Shown piece by piece: positions 1 to 8,662 of a stretch of 35,294 bases of DNA. The position numbers were made by a program, and so were the translations under genes. Positions within the stretch are counted from its first letter, which is position 1. Each line of letters opens with the position of its first letter. The notes under the pieces are model-generated. The model did not search any database. It saw only the letters and a list, made by a program, of their open reading frames with translations, and was not told the origin of the DNA. Source of the stretch: Streptococcus sanguinis (GTDB lineage Bacteria; Bacillota; Bacilli; Lactobacillales; Streptococcaceae); NCBI RefSeq assembly GCF_001078705.1, contig NZ_CDMW01000001.1, forward strand, positions 22,994 through 58,287. Reading direction: 5' to 3'.

Positions 1-27
1 CTGAGAGGTAAAGTAGTTAATTCAATA

Positions 28-144
28 GTTAAGTGACGATAGCCTAGGAGATACACCTGTACCCATGCCGAACACAGCAGTTAAGCCCTAGAACGCCGGA
101 AGTAGTTGGGGGTTGCCCCCTGTGAGATATGGAAGTCGCTTAGC
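28..144 (+). rRNA. rrf: 5S ribosomal RNA
   Basis: This is the complete 5S rRNA of the large ribosomal subunit. The 5' end (28-37) pairs with the 3' end (135-144) as helix I, and the conserved CCGAACACAG loop lies in the middle. The preceding 27 bases are the 23S-5S spacer, so the rest of this rRNA operon lies upstream of the window. Ends are judged from the helix and could be off by a base or two. Confidence 0.95.
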
Positions 145-147
145 GAA

Positions 148-245
148 GGGAGTTTAGCTTAGTTGTAATTGAGAGGAAATCGAAATTACAATCGGCGGAT
201 GAGAGAAACGAAGTTTCTCACCGTTGGCTGAGCTAGACTCCACCC
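148..245 (+). other. Structured spacer between 5S rRNA and tRNA-Val
   Basis: Bases 149-162 pair with 228-241 as a 14-bp stem with two G-U pairs. It encloses two hairpins: 163-170 with 184-191 (8 bp) and 203-209 with 213-219 (7 bp, GAA loop). The 5' arm almost duplicates the first 15 bases of the downstream tRNA-Val, so the 3' arm can pair instead with tRNA-Val bases 250-263. It may be a processing signal or the relic of a tRNA duplication. No known RNA family was recognised. Confidence 0.6.
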
Positions 246-248
246 TTT

Positions 249-321
249 GGGAGTTTAGCTCAGCTGGGAGAGCATCTGCCTTACAAGCAGAGGGTCAGCG
301 GTTCGATCCCGTTAACTCCCA
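249..321 (+). tRNA. tRNA-Val (TAC)
   Basis: A complete cloverleaf of 73 nt with acceptor stem GGGAGTT/AACTCCC, anticodon loop CTTACAA and T-arm GGTTCGATCCC. The CCA end is not encoded. It is the first tRNA after 5S. Confidence 0.97.
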
Positions 322-337
322 TATTCTGAAAAGAATA

Positions 338-410
338 GGTCCCGTAGTGTAGCGGTTATCACGTCGCCCTGTCACGGCGAAGATCGCGGGTTCGATTCCC
401 GTCGGGACCG
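338..410 (+). tRNA. tRNA-Asp (GTC)
   Basis: A complete 73-nt cloverleaf with acceptor GGTCCCG/CGGGACC, anticodon loop CTGTCAC and discriminator G. CCA is not encoded. Confidence 0.97.
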
Positions 411-442
411 TTGAAGTCGAGAAGATTTCAATAAAAGTAAGA

Positions 443-515
443 GACTCGTTAGCTCAGTTGGTAGAGCATTTGACTTTTAATCAAAGGGTCACTGGTTCGA
501 GCCCAGTACGGGTCA
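443..515 (+). tRNA. tRNA-Lys (TTT)
   Basis: A complete 73-nt cloverleaf with acceptor GACTCGT/ACGGGTC, anticodon loop CTTTTAA and T-arm TGGTTCGAGCCCA. Confidence 0.97.
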
Positions 516-520
516 TAAGA

Positions 521-602
521 GCGGGTTTGGCGGAATTGGCAGACGCACCAGATTTAGGATCTGGCGCTTTAGGGCGTGGGGGTTCAAGTCCCTTAACCCG
601 CA
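521..602 (+). tRNA. tRNA-Leu (TAG)
   Basis: An 82-nt class II tRNA with acceptor GCGGGTT/AACCCGC and a variable arm after the anticodon stem. The anticodon loop TTTAGGA sits in the stem CCAGA/TCTGG. Confidence 0.97.
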
Positions 603-618
603 TATAAGATAATAATGA

Positions 619-691
619 GCCGGCTTAGCTCAGTTGGTAGAGCATCTGATTTGTAATCAGAGGGTCGCGTGTTCAAGTCATGTAGCCGGCA
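619..691 (+). tRNA. tRNA-Thr (TGT)
   Basis: A 73-nt cloverleaf with acceptor GCCGGCT/AGCCGGC and anticodon loop TTTGTAA. Confidence 0.97.
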
Positions 692-705
692 TTTTTGAAT
701 AGGAT

Positions 706-777
706 GCGAACGTAGTTCAGTGGTAGAACATCACCTTGCCAAGGTGGGGGTCGCGGGTTCGAATCCCGTCGTTCGCT
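706..777 (+). tRNA. tRNA-Gly (GCC)
   Basis: A 72-nt cloverleaf with acceptor GCGAACG/CGTTCGC, anticodon loop TTGCCAA and discriminator T. Confidence 0.97.
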
Positions 778-784
778 TGAGGCG

Positions 785-870
785 GCCGGGGTGGCGGAAC
801 TGGCAGACGCACAGGACTTAAAATCCTGCGATTGGTAACGATCGTACCGGTTCGATTCCGGTCCTCGGCA
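785..870 (+). tRNA. tRNA-Leu (TAA)
   Basis: An 86-nt class II tRNA. The acceptor GCCGGGG pairs with CCTCGGC through one G-U. The anticodon loop is CTTAAAA and a long variable arm is present. Confidence 0.97.
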
Positions 871-901
871 TAGACTTGTAAGAGGCAGTAGAAGAAGATG
901 A

Positions 902-975
902 GCACCCTTAGCTCAACTGGATAGAGTACCTGACTACGAATCAGGCGGTTAGAGGTTCGACTCCTCTAGGGTGCA
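902..975 (+). tRNA. tRNA-Arg (ACG)
   Basis: A 74-nt cloverleaf with acceptor GCACCCT/AGGGTGC and anticodon loop CTACGAA. It is the last tRNA of this cluster. The next base begins sequence that reads as an essC coding remnant, so its 3' end is the left border of the accessory module. No rho-independent terminator follows it. Confidence 0.97.
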
Positions 976-1548
976 TTAATTACTTGGAACCTCTCTAAGG
1001 GTAATCTTCTCTACTTAACGGATAAGGAAGAGCAGATGAGTGCTTTGACTGAGCAGATTGCACGAGGCAAGCAGAAGGTGATTGTGCTAGCGCCGAAGTA
1101 TCATAATCTGCCTGAGATGGAGGGAGTTCAAATTATTTCGACTTCAGAAGAATCTGTAAAATCTCTTGTGGTAATAGAGCAGAGAGTTCAAGAACGATTA
1201 GAAAAGCAAGAACGAGGACATGTAGTAACGCTAGTTGTATATAATTTAACAGAGTTAGTCGAAGAATTAGGAATGGATGCGCTTGAAAGTCTAGCATATA
1301 TTTTAGAAAAAGGGCTTCGAACTGGTTATGCTTCCGTTGTGATGAGTTCACCTCAACTTACCAAACATATTGATGCAGCGTCTAAGCTTGCTCGTGCTTA
1401 TAAGCAAGCTATTATATCAATGCGATTGAGTGATCAATCAGTTTTAAGTGTTGTAAATAGAGTGGTTCGTGAGGCTCAATTAGGAGAACAGGAACACTAT
1501 TATATAGCAGACGGTTTAGCAAATAAAATAAAAGTATTAATGGCATAG
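976..1548 (+). pseudogene. 3' fragment of an essC-like T7SS ATPase gene
   Basis: EssC is the membrane FtsK/SpoIIIE-type motor of the type VIIb secretion system. The 170 residues from ATG 1036 look like its last, degenerate ATPase domain: a beta strand (KVIVLAPKYHNLP), a VVYNLTEL strand in the Walker B position, and a C-terminal Arg-rich strand/helix part. There is no P-loop and no transmembrane or FHA part, so it cannot be a whole motor. The same frame stays open upstream of 1036 to the tRNA-Arg end, reading LITWNLSKGNLLYLTDKEEQ, which also looks like EssC. The ATG has a fair Shine-Dalgarno (AAGGAAG), so the stump could still be translated. Family assignment is from remembered sequence features; the truncation is visible. 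Confidence 0.72.
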
Positions 1549-1563
1549 GAGGAAAAATAAAAA

Positions 1564-1932
1564 ATGGGGAAAGCAGCTATACAAGCAGAGATTAATGCAA
1601 AAAATGATGCATTATCCGCTCTAAGTGGGAAAATAGAAGAATTAGAAGCGAGCAAGAGTGCATTGACATCTTTTTCTACAGATGTAAAATATGTACTGGA
1701 GAATCATGAACATATAAAAGCAACTTACTATCTGGCTGGTACTCCTTATCTACAAGAAACAAGAGCTGAGGAAGGGATTGTCAGAGAAGTTGGGCAGTCA
1801 TTCTCTGGAAAAAAAGAAGAGATGATTGAAAAATTAGCCACAAAAATTGCAGCTTTAGAGCTTGAAAAGTTATCAATAGGAACCTCTATTAAGCTTCTTG
1901 AAGTTCTTAAAGACATTACGAAGGAGGACTAA
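1564..1932 (+). CDS. DUF5082/YwqH-like T7SS adaptor protein
   Basis: This 122-residue protein is almost entirely alpha-helical, with two long coiled-coil-like segments (residues ~5-40 and ~82-120) around a short central part. This fits the DUF5082 family, which includes Bacillus subtilis YwqH. Such small helical proteins are encoded just before LXG effectors and are known or proposed to bind the LXG domain and guide it to the secretion machine. A Shine-Dalgarno (AGGAGG) overlaps the stop of the essC remnant. The next gene starts 2 nt after this stop, with its own AAGGAGG inside the end of this gene, so the two are probably coupled. Family call is by pattern and position. Confidence 0.7.
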   Translation: MGKAAIQAEINAKNDALSALSGKIEELEASKSALTSFSTDVKYVLENHEHIKATYYLAGTPYLQETRAEEGIVREVGQSFSGKKEEMIEKLATKIAALELEKLSIGTSIKLLEVLKDITKED

Positions 1933-1934
1933 GT

Positions 1935-4100
1935 ATGAGTGACGATATTATAAAGGTTCACGATTTACCGGCAATAGCTCGCTATAGTAAATCTGTGCAA
2001 GAATTTGCTAAAGGGGTAGATTCTGCCTCTAAGGAGACTGAGCGAACATTTAATGTGAAAACAGGTAAAACAGAAGGAGAAGGAGACGAAGGTGAAGCAA
2101 TCAATGCTTTCTTTGAACGTCTTAACCAACTTCAAACGCAGGTATTCAAAGAGTTTCCGACAACAATTACACATTTTTCGACAGCTTTATCTAAGTTTGA
2201 AGGGGAGGTTACAGGAGCTGGTTTTGAAAAGAAAGCATGAACCCAGCAGTCAGGGAATGATACTGTTTATAACAAGTTGAATGGAGCGGAGTCTGAACAA
2301 TATCAAAAGGTTGAAGAGAAAGCTAAAGCTTTACAAACAATTCTGGATGATGCAAGTGGCAAGTTGGGTATTGAGTCCGAGGACTTGACTCCTATCAAAA
2401 CATCAGCAATGAGCAAGTTGACGGATGCTGCGAATAATCGTAGAAACACTCATAATGCTTTACAGGGAGCACATGATGATTTGTCAAAAAAAGCGACAGA
2501 AGTTGAGTCGGAATTACAGGATCTACAAACAAAAATAGTTAATGCTCGTGCTATTAGTAGTATTCCAGCTGCTAATATCTTTGAAGGTATTCAAAATGGT
2601 AGTTTTAGAAAAAGTAAACTTGAATATTTTGATGGGATACAGACTGAAGCAGATGGGCGTGCTTTAGGTGCTCTTCTTGCAAAGAGACCAGAAGAGATTT
2701 TAAATGAGAAACCAGAAAATCTTAGTGAAGGACTTTATGTAATAAGTGCTAGAGAAATGATGGCCTGGATAAAATCGGGAGATAAGGATACGCTAAATAG
2801 ACTCCTTAAGGCAATGGGGAAACGTGAGTTTTCTGAGAACGAACCATTCTTAAAAAGTTTTCAACAAGCGGGAATTAAGCTTGGGGATACAACTATGGAA
2901 GCAATGGAACTAGAGCGTCAGACAAACGGGGATTTAAATAGTAAACAAATGTCTGAGTATTCTGGTTATTTAGATTTGTCTGATAAATTTGTTGGTTTAA
3001 TGGAGACTTTGTATATGCTGGGCATTGGTACAGTCCGAACAACAAGTGGAAGTCTGAATAATAATTCTCGACTGTATACTACGGATACAACTACAAAGTT
3101 AACTATTGATGATTTGAATGCTAGTAGTTCTACCGTTGGTTTGAATGCTAAGATTATCACTCGAAATATGACAACAGAGTCCAATGCTTATGGTATGATT
3201 TATCCAGTAGGCGATTATACGACTACAGAAGAGAAACAGTATAAAACTCAGATTTTCTCTACTTATGAAGGGGTAGATAGTTGGGAAAATCATGCTCGTT
3301 TAGGTGAGTTAGCTGAAGCCAGAAAACAGGCACGGAAAGATTTAGCTGCTAGTCTAGCGAAGACTGCCGGTTATGGAGCAGTTACTGTTTTTGCACCAGA
3401 AATCCTTCCTCTTGTGATGGCAATTGATGGATTAGCTAGTAGTGATACCACAAAATTTACTAAGCAACTGAGCTCTTTTGTAGATAAGAATGTAACAATT
3501 GGAAATAAGACAATTCAAGGCGGTTTTAGTAAAACAGGCTCTTATGTATTTGGTCTCACTGCCCCAATTGAAGCTTTAGAAAATTATGTGGGTTATGTCA
3601 ATACACTAAATGAAGCTCAGAAAAAAGCAGATGAAGTTCGTCTTAAGTTTATCAATAGATTCTTAGATAAAGGTGGGGCGTATTTAGGACAAGATCTTGG
3701 TAAGGGAGAGGTTGTGAATATTTCCTCGTTGACACGTCATGACTATAAAGCTACTTTGCGCTTAGCAGAGATGAATAATCGAGGGATTGTTCCTTACGTT
3801 AACTATGCTAGAACAGCAGAGAACTATACATTAACAGAAGATTCTGATCTTAGCGCACAACAAATTATAAAAAATACAATAGATAAAATAAACAAAAATG
3901 GGAATGGAACCAAGATATCCCCAGAAGTCCAATCTTACCTTCTGGGAGAGTCTGGCTCTTCCTTATCCTTGACAGATATGAATAATCAGCAAATCAATGA
4001 ATTTGAAATGGTATTAGATAGACTGCCGATAAATGCTCCTAATGTGGGAACAAATGGTACGGAAGAATATGGAGCATATATGAATACGTATTATAAATAA
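1935..4100 (+). pseudogene. LXG-domain T7SS effector gene interrupted by one TGA
   Basis: Codons 1-101 and the open frame resuming after the TGA at 2238-2240 are in the same frame and read as one LXG protein of about 721 residues. The N-terminal part has the LXG helices (AINAFFERLNQLQ) and a GAGFEKKA stretch, where family members usually continue with Trp. The TGA sits exactly there and the frame goes on TQQSGNDTVYNKLNG. The TTG at 2277 has no ribosome binding site, so the downstream part is not a convincing separate gene. The middle (residues ~215-330) is a helical region common in streptococcal LXG proteins. A hydrophobic Gly/Ala stretch lies near KTAGYGAVTVFAPEILPLVM. The C-terminal ~120 residues, where the toxin would be, were not recognised. 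It could be a true nonsense mutation, a sequencing error or a readthrough site. Confidence 0.75.
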
Positions 4101-4112
4101 GGAGAACACTCT

Positions 4113-5099
4113 ATGAAGAAAAAATGGAAATTTATAGCAGTGCTCGTCATTGTCTTGTCTTTAGTCGGTACTTACGATGCGTATCGATATTTTACATATA
4201 ATCGTTATAAAGAAAGAAACTATGCAATTGAACCACGAGCTTATGAATTTATTGCAAACAAACAAGGCTTAGTTATTTCATGGAAAAAAGCAAATTCCCA
4301 AATTATTGACTCAAAAATCCCAGATAATAACAGTGGCGAAGGACAGTCAGTAGGATTTGGCGCAGCGGTTTATGGAAAGCACTATCTTTCAACGGACAGC
4401 TATCAATTTGTTCGCCGGTTTCATGATCCTGATTTTAATCTAAAAGATTTAAGTTGGGGGGAGTTTTGGAAAATACAGGTCTACGATATTAGTACTAATA
4501 AGTTATATCGTAAGGAATATGATTTACTTGAAGCGATTCGAGAATATGATGATAGTTATGTACCTTTTGCGACTTATTCGGCTTTCTTTAGTTATGATAA
4601 TCAAGAATATCGAACAGTGGAGTTAGAAAAGGTTGGAGGCGGAAGTGGCCGTATAGTTTTGTTTAATATGGCGACAGGAAAAATAGAGGATGTTCCAAAA
4701 GATGTCGAAATTCCAAAAGATAAGCGAACTGATATTATTAGTAATTCTACAAGTTTAAAAAAATACTATAAAGAGCCTATTGATAATATATTCTCATCTA
4801 TCTCTTTCCCCAATTCAGTTATTAAACAATCTTCTGATTGGCGTCTAAAGGAGGAATACCCTAAAGCTTATGACTTGATGACGAAGCAAGGAGGTCAATT
4901 ATATCTTTTGACGGATAAGACAGATCCTAAACTGATGTCAGACATTTACAGTCTTTTAATACCAAAAGATAAGCAGTTATTTGATAACTTAACTGTTTAT
5001 GGTAGTGTCACAAAAGACGGTCAAGATCATGTGGTCAATTCTTATGAAGAATTTATTAGTATTTTAAAAGTAACAGAGGAGGAAAATGATGCCAATTAA
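4113..5099 (+). CDS. Membrane-anchored extracellular protein, possible immunity factor
   Basis: This 328-residue protein starts with a basic tail (MKKKWK) and one hydrophobic helix (residues ~7-23), followed by about 300 hydrophilic residues. That is the layout of a single-pass protein with its bulk outside the membrane. There is no lipobox Cys and no LPXTG. It lies 12 nt after the LXG gene with a good GGAG site and overlaps the next gene by 14 nt. In T7SS modules the gene after the effector is usually its immunity protein, and membrane-anchored outward-facing immunity proteins such as TipC are known. Immunity is therefore a reasonable but unproven guess; the sequence itself was not recognised. 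Confidence 0.8.
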   Translation: MKKKWKFIAVLVIVLSLVGTYDAYRYFTYNRYKERNYAIEPRAYEFIANKQGLVISWKKANSQIIDSKIPDNNSGEGQSVGFGAAVYGKHYLSTDSYQFVRRFHDPDFNLKDLSWGEFWKIQVYDISTNKLYRKEYDLLEAIREYDDSYVPFATYSAFFSYDNQEYRTVELEKVGGGSGRIVLFNMATGKIEDVPKDVEIPKDKRTDIISNSTSLKKYYKEPIDNIFSSISFPNSVIKQSSDWRLKEEYPKAYDLMTKQGGQLYLLTDKTDPKLMSDIYSLLIPKDKQLFDNLTVYGSVTKDGQDHVVNSYEEFISILKVTEEENDAN

Positions 5100-5460
5100 G
5101 CGAATACAGCCTTGGCGAATTCAAAGTATTAAGGCTAGCATTAATGCTTCAACTGAAGAAATTTCAAAAGGGATGAGTAGTATTATTGAGGCACCAGTTA
5201 CAAATAGTCTTGAATCTTGTGCAAATAGTGCGAAAACATGCATGGAAAATTTGGTAGAAACAGTTGATTCTCTAGATTTGTTTCTTGATAATGTCGCGCA
5301 AGCCTTTCAAGATGTAGATGAAAAAATGGCTAAATCAATTCAATCAAATGATATGTATAGTGTAGCTCCAAAGGAGCCAGAGTCAGATCCTGAAAAGAAA
5401 GAGAAGATGCGAGTTCAGCAAAAACAATATGATATTTCTTTTTATGAGAACCTTCCATAA
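5086..5460 (+). CDS. Small WXG100-like/TIGR04197-like T7SS protein
   Basis: This 124-residue (or 123-residue) protein is made of two helical stretches (residues ~10-50 and ~50-88) with a polar, charged C-terminal tail. Its central pattern of conserved hydrophobic spacing ending AQAFQDVDEKMA resembles the TIGR04197 (SACOL2603-type) family of small T7SS proteins, some of which act as LXG partners. The start is ATG 5086 or the adjacent ATG 5089, both served by GAGGAGG at 5076-5082. It overlaps the preceding gene by 14 nt, so translation is probably coupled. A terminator follows 13 nt after the stop and closes the module. Confidence 0.7.
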   Translation: MMPIKRIQPWRIQSIKASINASTEEISKGMSSIIEAPVTNSLESCANSAKTCMENLVETVDSLDLFLDNVAQAFQDVDEKMAKSIQSNDMYSVAPKEPESDPEKKEKMRVQQKQYDISFYENLP

Positions 5461-5472
5461 AGATAAATATCT

Positions 5473-5505
5473 CCACCTGAATCCTAATTCAGGTGGTTTT
5501 CTTTT
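5473..5505 (+). terminator. Rho-independent terminator closing the T7SS module
   Basis: CCACCTGAAT (5473-5482) pairs perfectly with ATTCAGGTGG (5487-5496) around a CCTA loop. TTTTCTTTT follows. Confidence 0.92.
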
Positions 5506-5572
5506 GCACCTCCTCTTTCTACCTTGCTATTCTCTAAAAGTTTCCAGTTTCTTCCCTAACATTCCTTTCTTA

Positions 5573-5581
5573 TGCTATAAT
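5573..5581 (+). promoter_or_regulatory. Extended -10 promoter
   Basis: TGC followed by TATAAT (5576-5581) lies about 25 nt before the start of the small membrane protein gene. No good -35 is seen, which is usual for extended -10 promoters. Confidence 0.6.
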
Positions 5582-5605
5582 AGTCTATAGAAAGTCGAGG
5601 GAATG

Positions 5606-5815
5606 ATGAAGAAAATATTATTAGTGGTTGTGGTGCAGGGCTTGGCTATCTTTGTGATTACTGGTCTGCTTTGTTTATTTATGCGGGGGGATTTTTTCTT
5701 CCGTGCTTTGGCGCCGATTTTTGGTCTAGCAGCGGGAGGTTTTCGCTTCGTGACGGCCATGGTGACAAAAGCATTTGCACCTAGTCTCTATGAGGATAGC
5801 AAGAAAGAGGACTAA
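5606..5815 (+). CDS. Small membrane protein, unknown function
   Basis: This is a 69-residue protein with one or two hydrophobic helices (about residues 4-25 and 30-52) and a charged C-terminal tail ending KKED. Two ATGs are adjacent (5603 and 5606); the second is better spaced from the GAGGG at 5597-5601. It has its own extended -10 promoter and its own terminator, so it is a single-gene unit between the T7SS module and aspS. The family was not recognised; it looks like a conserved streptococcal small integral membrane protein. Confidence 0.75.
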   Translation: MKKILLVVVVQGLAIFVITGLLCLFMRGDFFFRALAPIFGLAAGGFRFVTAMVTKAFAPSLYEDSKKED

Positions 5816-5833
5816 TCTATAGAGTAGGCAGTA

Positions 5834-5862
5834 GGTCTGGGGTCATTCGCCTCAGGCCTTTT
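5834..5862 (+). terminator. Rho-independent terminator
   Basis: GGTCTGGGG (5834-5842) pairs with CCTCAGGCC (5850-5858) through two G-U pairs and is followed by TTTT. It ends the small membrane protein transcript. Confidence 0.8.
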
Positions 5863-5945
5863 GTCATAACTATCAGCGTTAGTCATGCGGAGCTTTAATA
5901 TTTTTTAGAAAAAGAACGGACAGAAGGGCTTTCTTAGGCGCTTTG

Positions 5946-5954
5946 TGGTAAAAT
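5946..5954 (+). promoter_or_regulatory. Extended -10 promoter of aspS
   Basis: TGG followed by TAAAAT (5949-5954) lies about 30 nt before the aspS start. No clear -35 is seen. Confidence 0.55.
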
Positions 5955-5985
5955 AGTAACAGAATTAAAAATTTGGAGAGTAAAG

Positions 5986-7740
5986 ATGAAACGTTCTATG
6001 TATGCTGGGCGTGTTCGCAAGGAGCATGTTGGTCAGGAAGTCACTTTGAAGGGTTGGGTAGCCCGCCGTCGGGATTTGGGCGGTCTGATTTTCATTGATT
6101 TGCGCGACCGAGAAGGCATTATGCAGCTGGTCATCAATCCTGAGACAGTGGCTGCAGAGGTCATGTCAACAGCGGAAAGCCTGCGTAGTGAGTTTGTGCT
6201 GGAAGTGACAGGCAAGGTGGCTGCGCGTGAGCAGGTCAATGACAAGCTGGCGACAGGAAGCGTGGAGCTGCATGTGAAGAGTCTGACTGTCTTAAATACA
6301 GCTAAGACGACGCCTTTTGAAATCAAAGACGGCATTGAAGTGAATGACGATACGCGTTTGCGCTACCGTTATCTAGACTTGCGCCGGCCAGAGATGCTGG
6401 AGAACTTCAAGCTCCGTGCCAAGGTGACTCACTCTATTCGCAATTATCTTGATGAGCTGGAGTTCCTTGATGTGGAAACACCTTTCCTATCTAAGTCAAC
6501 GCCAGAAGGAGCGCGTGATTACTTGGTGCCTAGTCGGGTTCATCAGGGGCATTTTTACGCTCTGCCACAGAGTCCACAGATTACTAAGCAGCTTTTGATG
6601 AATGCTGGTTTCGATCGTTATTACCAGATTGTTAAATGCTTTCGGGACGAGGACTTGCGCGGTGACCGTCAGCCAGAGTTTACTCAGGTGGACTTGGAGA
6701 CTTCTTTCTTGTCTGATCAGGAGATTCAGGACATTACAGAAGGCTTGATTGCTCGTGTTATGAAAGAGACCAAGGGTATTGATGTTTCTCTGCCTTTCCC
6801 TCGTATGAAGTATGATGATGCCATGGCTCTTTATGGGGTTGATAAGCCTGATACTCGTTTTGAAATGTTGTTGCAGGACTTGACAGATCTTGTCAAGGAA
6901 GTTGACTTTAAGGTCTTTTCAGAAGCTCCAGCTGTCAAGGCTATCGTGGTAAAAAATGCTGCAGATAAATACTCTCGTAAGGATATTGATAAGCTGACAG
7001 AACAAGCGAAACAGCATGGTGCTAAAGGTCTTGCTTGGGTGAAAGTGGCTGATGGTGAGCTGGCTGGTCCAGTTGCTAAGTTCTTGACAGACTTGACAAG
7101 TCAGTTGACAGAAGCTTTACAGCTTGAAAATAATGACCTAATTCTCTTTGTGGCTGATACTTTGGAAGTGGCAAACGCTGCTTTGGGAGCTCTTCGTGTT
7201 CGTTTGGGTAAAGAACTGGACTTGATTGCTCCTGATACATTTAACTACCTTTGGGTGGTTGATTGGCCCATGTTTGAATGGTCAGAAGAAGAGGGCCGCT
7301 ACATGAGTGCCCACCACCCTTTCACTCTGCCTCAGAAAGATTCTGAGCAAGAGCTGGAAGGCGACCTGAGCAAGGTACGGGCTGTGGCCTATGATATCGT
7401 CCTCAATGGTTATGAGTTAGGCGGTGGAAGTCTTCGGATCAACCAGAAAGACTTGCAGGAGCGGATGTTCAAGGCGCTTGGCTTCTCAGCTCAAGAAGCT
7501 GCCGAGCAGTTTGGCTTCCTTCTGGAGGCTATGGACTATGGTTTTCCACCGCATGGTGGCTTGGCTTTAGGCTTGGACCGCTTTGTGATGCTCTTGGCTG
7601 GTGAAGAAAATATCCGCGAAGTCATTGCCTTTCCAAAGAATAACAAGGCTTCTGATCCAATGACACAGGCACCTAGCCCAGTGTCGGTCGCTCAACTAGA
7701 GGAATTAAGTTTACAAGTGGAAGCACATGAAGAAGACTAA
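5986..7740 (+). CDS. aspS: Aspartyl-tRNA synthetase
   Basis: This class IIb synthetase charges tRNA-Asp with aspartate in the cytoplasm. At 584 residues it is full length for the bacterial type. An N-terminal OB fold binds the anticodon (residues ~1-105, including [20 protein letters not shown]). The class II core follows, with motif 2 [20 protein letters not shown] (~219-238), the bacterial GAD insertion in the middle, and motif 3 [10 protein letters not shown] (~524-533). The start ATG has a GGAG site at a normal distance. The end overlaps the next gene by 14 nt. Its cognate tRNA-Asp is in the tRNA cluster at the left end. Nothing unusual is seen. Confidence 0.98.
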   Translation: MKRSMYAGRVRKEHVGQEVTLKGWVARRRDLGGLIFIDLRDREGIMQLVINPETVAAEVMSTAESLRSEFVLEVTGKVAAREQVNDKLATGSVELHVKSLTVLNTAKTTPFEIKDGIEVNDDTRLRYRYLDLRRPEMLENFKLRAKVTHSIRNYLDELEFLDVETPFLSKSTPEGARDYLVPSRVHQGHFYALPQSPQITKQLLMNAGFDRYYQIVKCFRDEDLRGDRQPEFTQVDLETSFLSDQEIQDITEGLIARVMKETKGIDVSLPFPRMKYDDAMALYGVDKPDTRFEMLLQDLTDLVKEVDFKVFSEAPAVKAIVVKNAADKYSRKDIDKLTEQAKQHGAKGLAWVKVADGELAGPVAKFLTDLTSQLTEALQLENNDLILFVADTLEVANAALGALRVRLGKELDLIAPDTFNYLWVVDWPMFEWSEEEGRYMSAHHPFTLPQKDSEQELEGDLSKVRAVAYDIVLNGYELGGGSLRINQKDLQERMFKALGFSAQEAAEQFGFLLEAMDYGFPPHGGLALGLDRFVMLLAGEENIREVIAFPKNNKASDPMTQAPSPVSVAQLEELSLQVEAHEED

Positions 7741-8662
7741 TTTTTACAAGCTCTTTCGCTATTATGTCCGCAGGTTTGCTTATAATTTTAAGATTTTGCG
7801 GTCTTTAAAGAGTATCTCGCGTGAGAAGTACGATGAGAAGATTTCTGCCTCGCTTGTCTATGGCTTTTTATCAGCTGTCGCAGTCAATTTCTTCTTTCAG
7901 CCGGGGCATGTTTATTCCAGCGGGGCGACTGGTCTGGCGCAGGTTATTACAGCCCTCAGTACTCGTTTCTTAGGTTTTACCATTCCGGTTTCTGTGACTT
8001 TTTACGCCATCAATATTCCGCTGATGATCCTAGCCTGGTACCAGATTGGGCATAAGTTTACCATTTTCACCTTTATCACGGTTACCATGAGCTCGCTCTT
8101 TATCCAGTTTGTGCCGGAAGTAACCTTGACTGACAATCCTATTATCAACGCTCTTTTTGGTGGTGTGGTCATGGGCACGGGGATTGGCTTTGCCCTTAAG
8201 TCCAGCATCTCCAGCGGTGGGACTGATATTGTAAGTCTAACTGTTCGGAAAAAAACGGGCCGGAATGTCGGGAATATTTCCTTGATTGTCAATGGGATTA
8301 TTATGCTGATTGCGGGTCTGACCTTTGGCTGGGAGTATGCACTCTACTCCATGATTACTATTTTTGTGTCTAGCAGGGTGACGGATGCCGTCTTTACCAA
8401 GCAGAAGCGCATGCAGGCTATGATTATCACTAGTCATCCAGATAGGGTGATTGATAAGATTCACAATAAGCTGCATCGCGGGGCGACAGTGATTCATGGC
8501 GCTGAGGGAACTTATAATCATGAGAAAAAAGCTGTTCTGGTGACGGTTATCACCCGAGCTGAGTTTAATGAATTCAAGCAAATCATGAAGCATACAGATC
8601 CAGCTGCCTTTGTTTCCGTCGCAGACAATGTCCATATCTTGGGACTGTTTGTGGAGGAGTGA
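7727..8662 (+). CDS. YitT family membrane protein
   Basis: This 311-residue protein has a charged N-terminus, then about five transmembrane helices (residues ~45-215) of the YitT/DUF161 type, with the family hallmark [13 protein letters not shown] soluble DUF2179 (DUF2179/PII-like) domain occupies the last ~85 residues. Its role is unknown; family members have been suggested as transporters. The gene overlaps the end of aspS by 14 nt in another frame, so the two are probably one transcript. A hairpin without a strong T-run follows in the 177-nt gap before the MATE gene. Confidence 0.9.
   Translation: MKKTNFYKLFRYYVRRFAYNFKILRSLKSISREKYDEKISASLVYGFLSAVAVNFFFQPGHVYSSGATGLAQVITALSTRFLGFTIPVSVTFYAINIPLMILAWYQIGHKFTIFTFITVTMSSLFIQFVPEVTLTDNPIINALFGGVVMGTGIGFALKSSISSGGTDIVSLTVRKKTGRNVGNISLIVNGIIMLIAGLTFGWEYALYSMITIFVSSRVTDAVFTKQKRMQAMIITSHPDRVIDKIHNKLHRGATVIHGAEGTYNHEKKAVLVTVITRAEFNEFKQIMKHTDPAAFVSVADNVHILGLFVEE

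Noticed and set aside
717-905. Minus-strand frame of 62 codons across tRNA genes
   Set aside because: It lies antisense to tRNA-Gly and tRNA-Leu and is an artefact of tRNA sequence.
1935-2240. A separate 101-residue gene like ywqI (DUF5344) before the LXG gene
   Set aside because: It is in frame with the following LXG frame, its sequence continues as one LXG domain across the TGA, and the second frame has only a TTG with no ribosome binding site.
8237-8635. Minus-strand frame of 132 codons inside the YitT-family gene
   Set aside because: It is fully antisense to a well-supported membrane protein gene and has no signals of its own.
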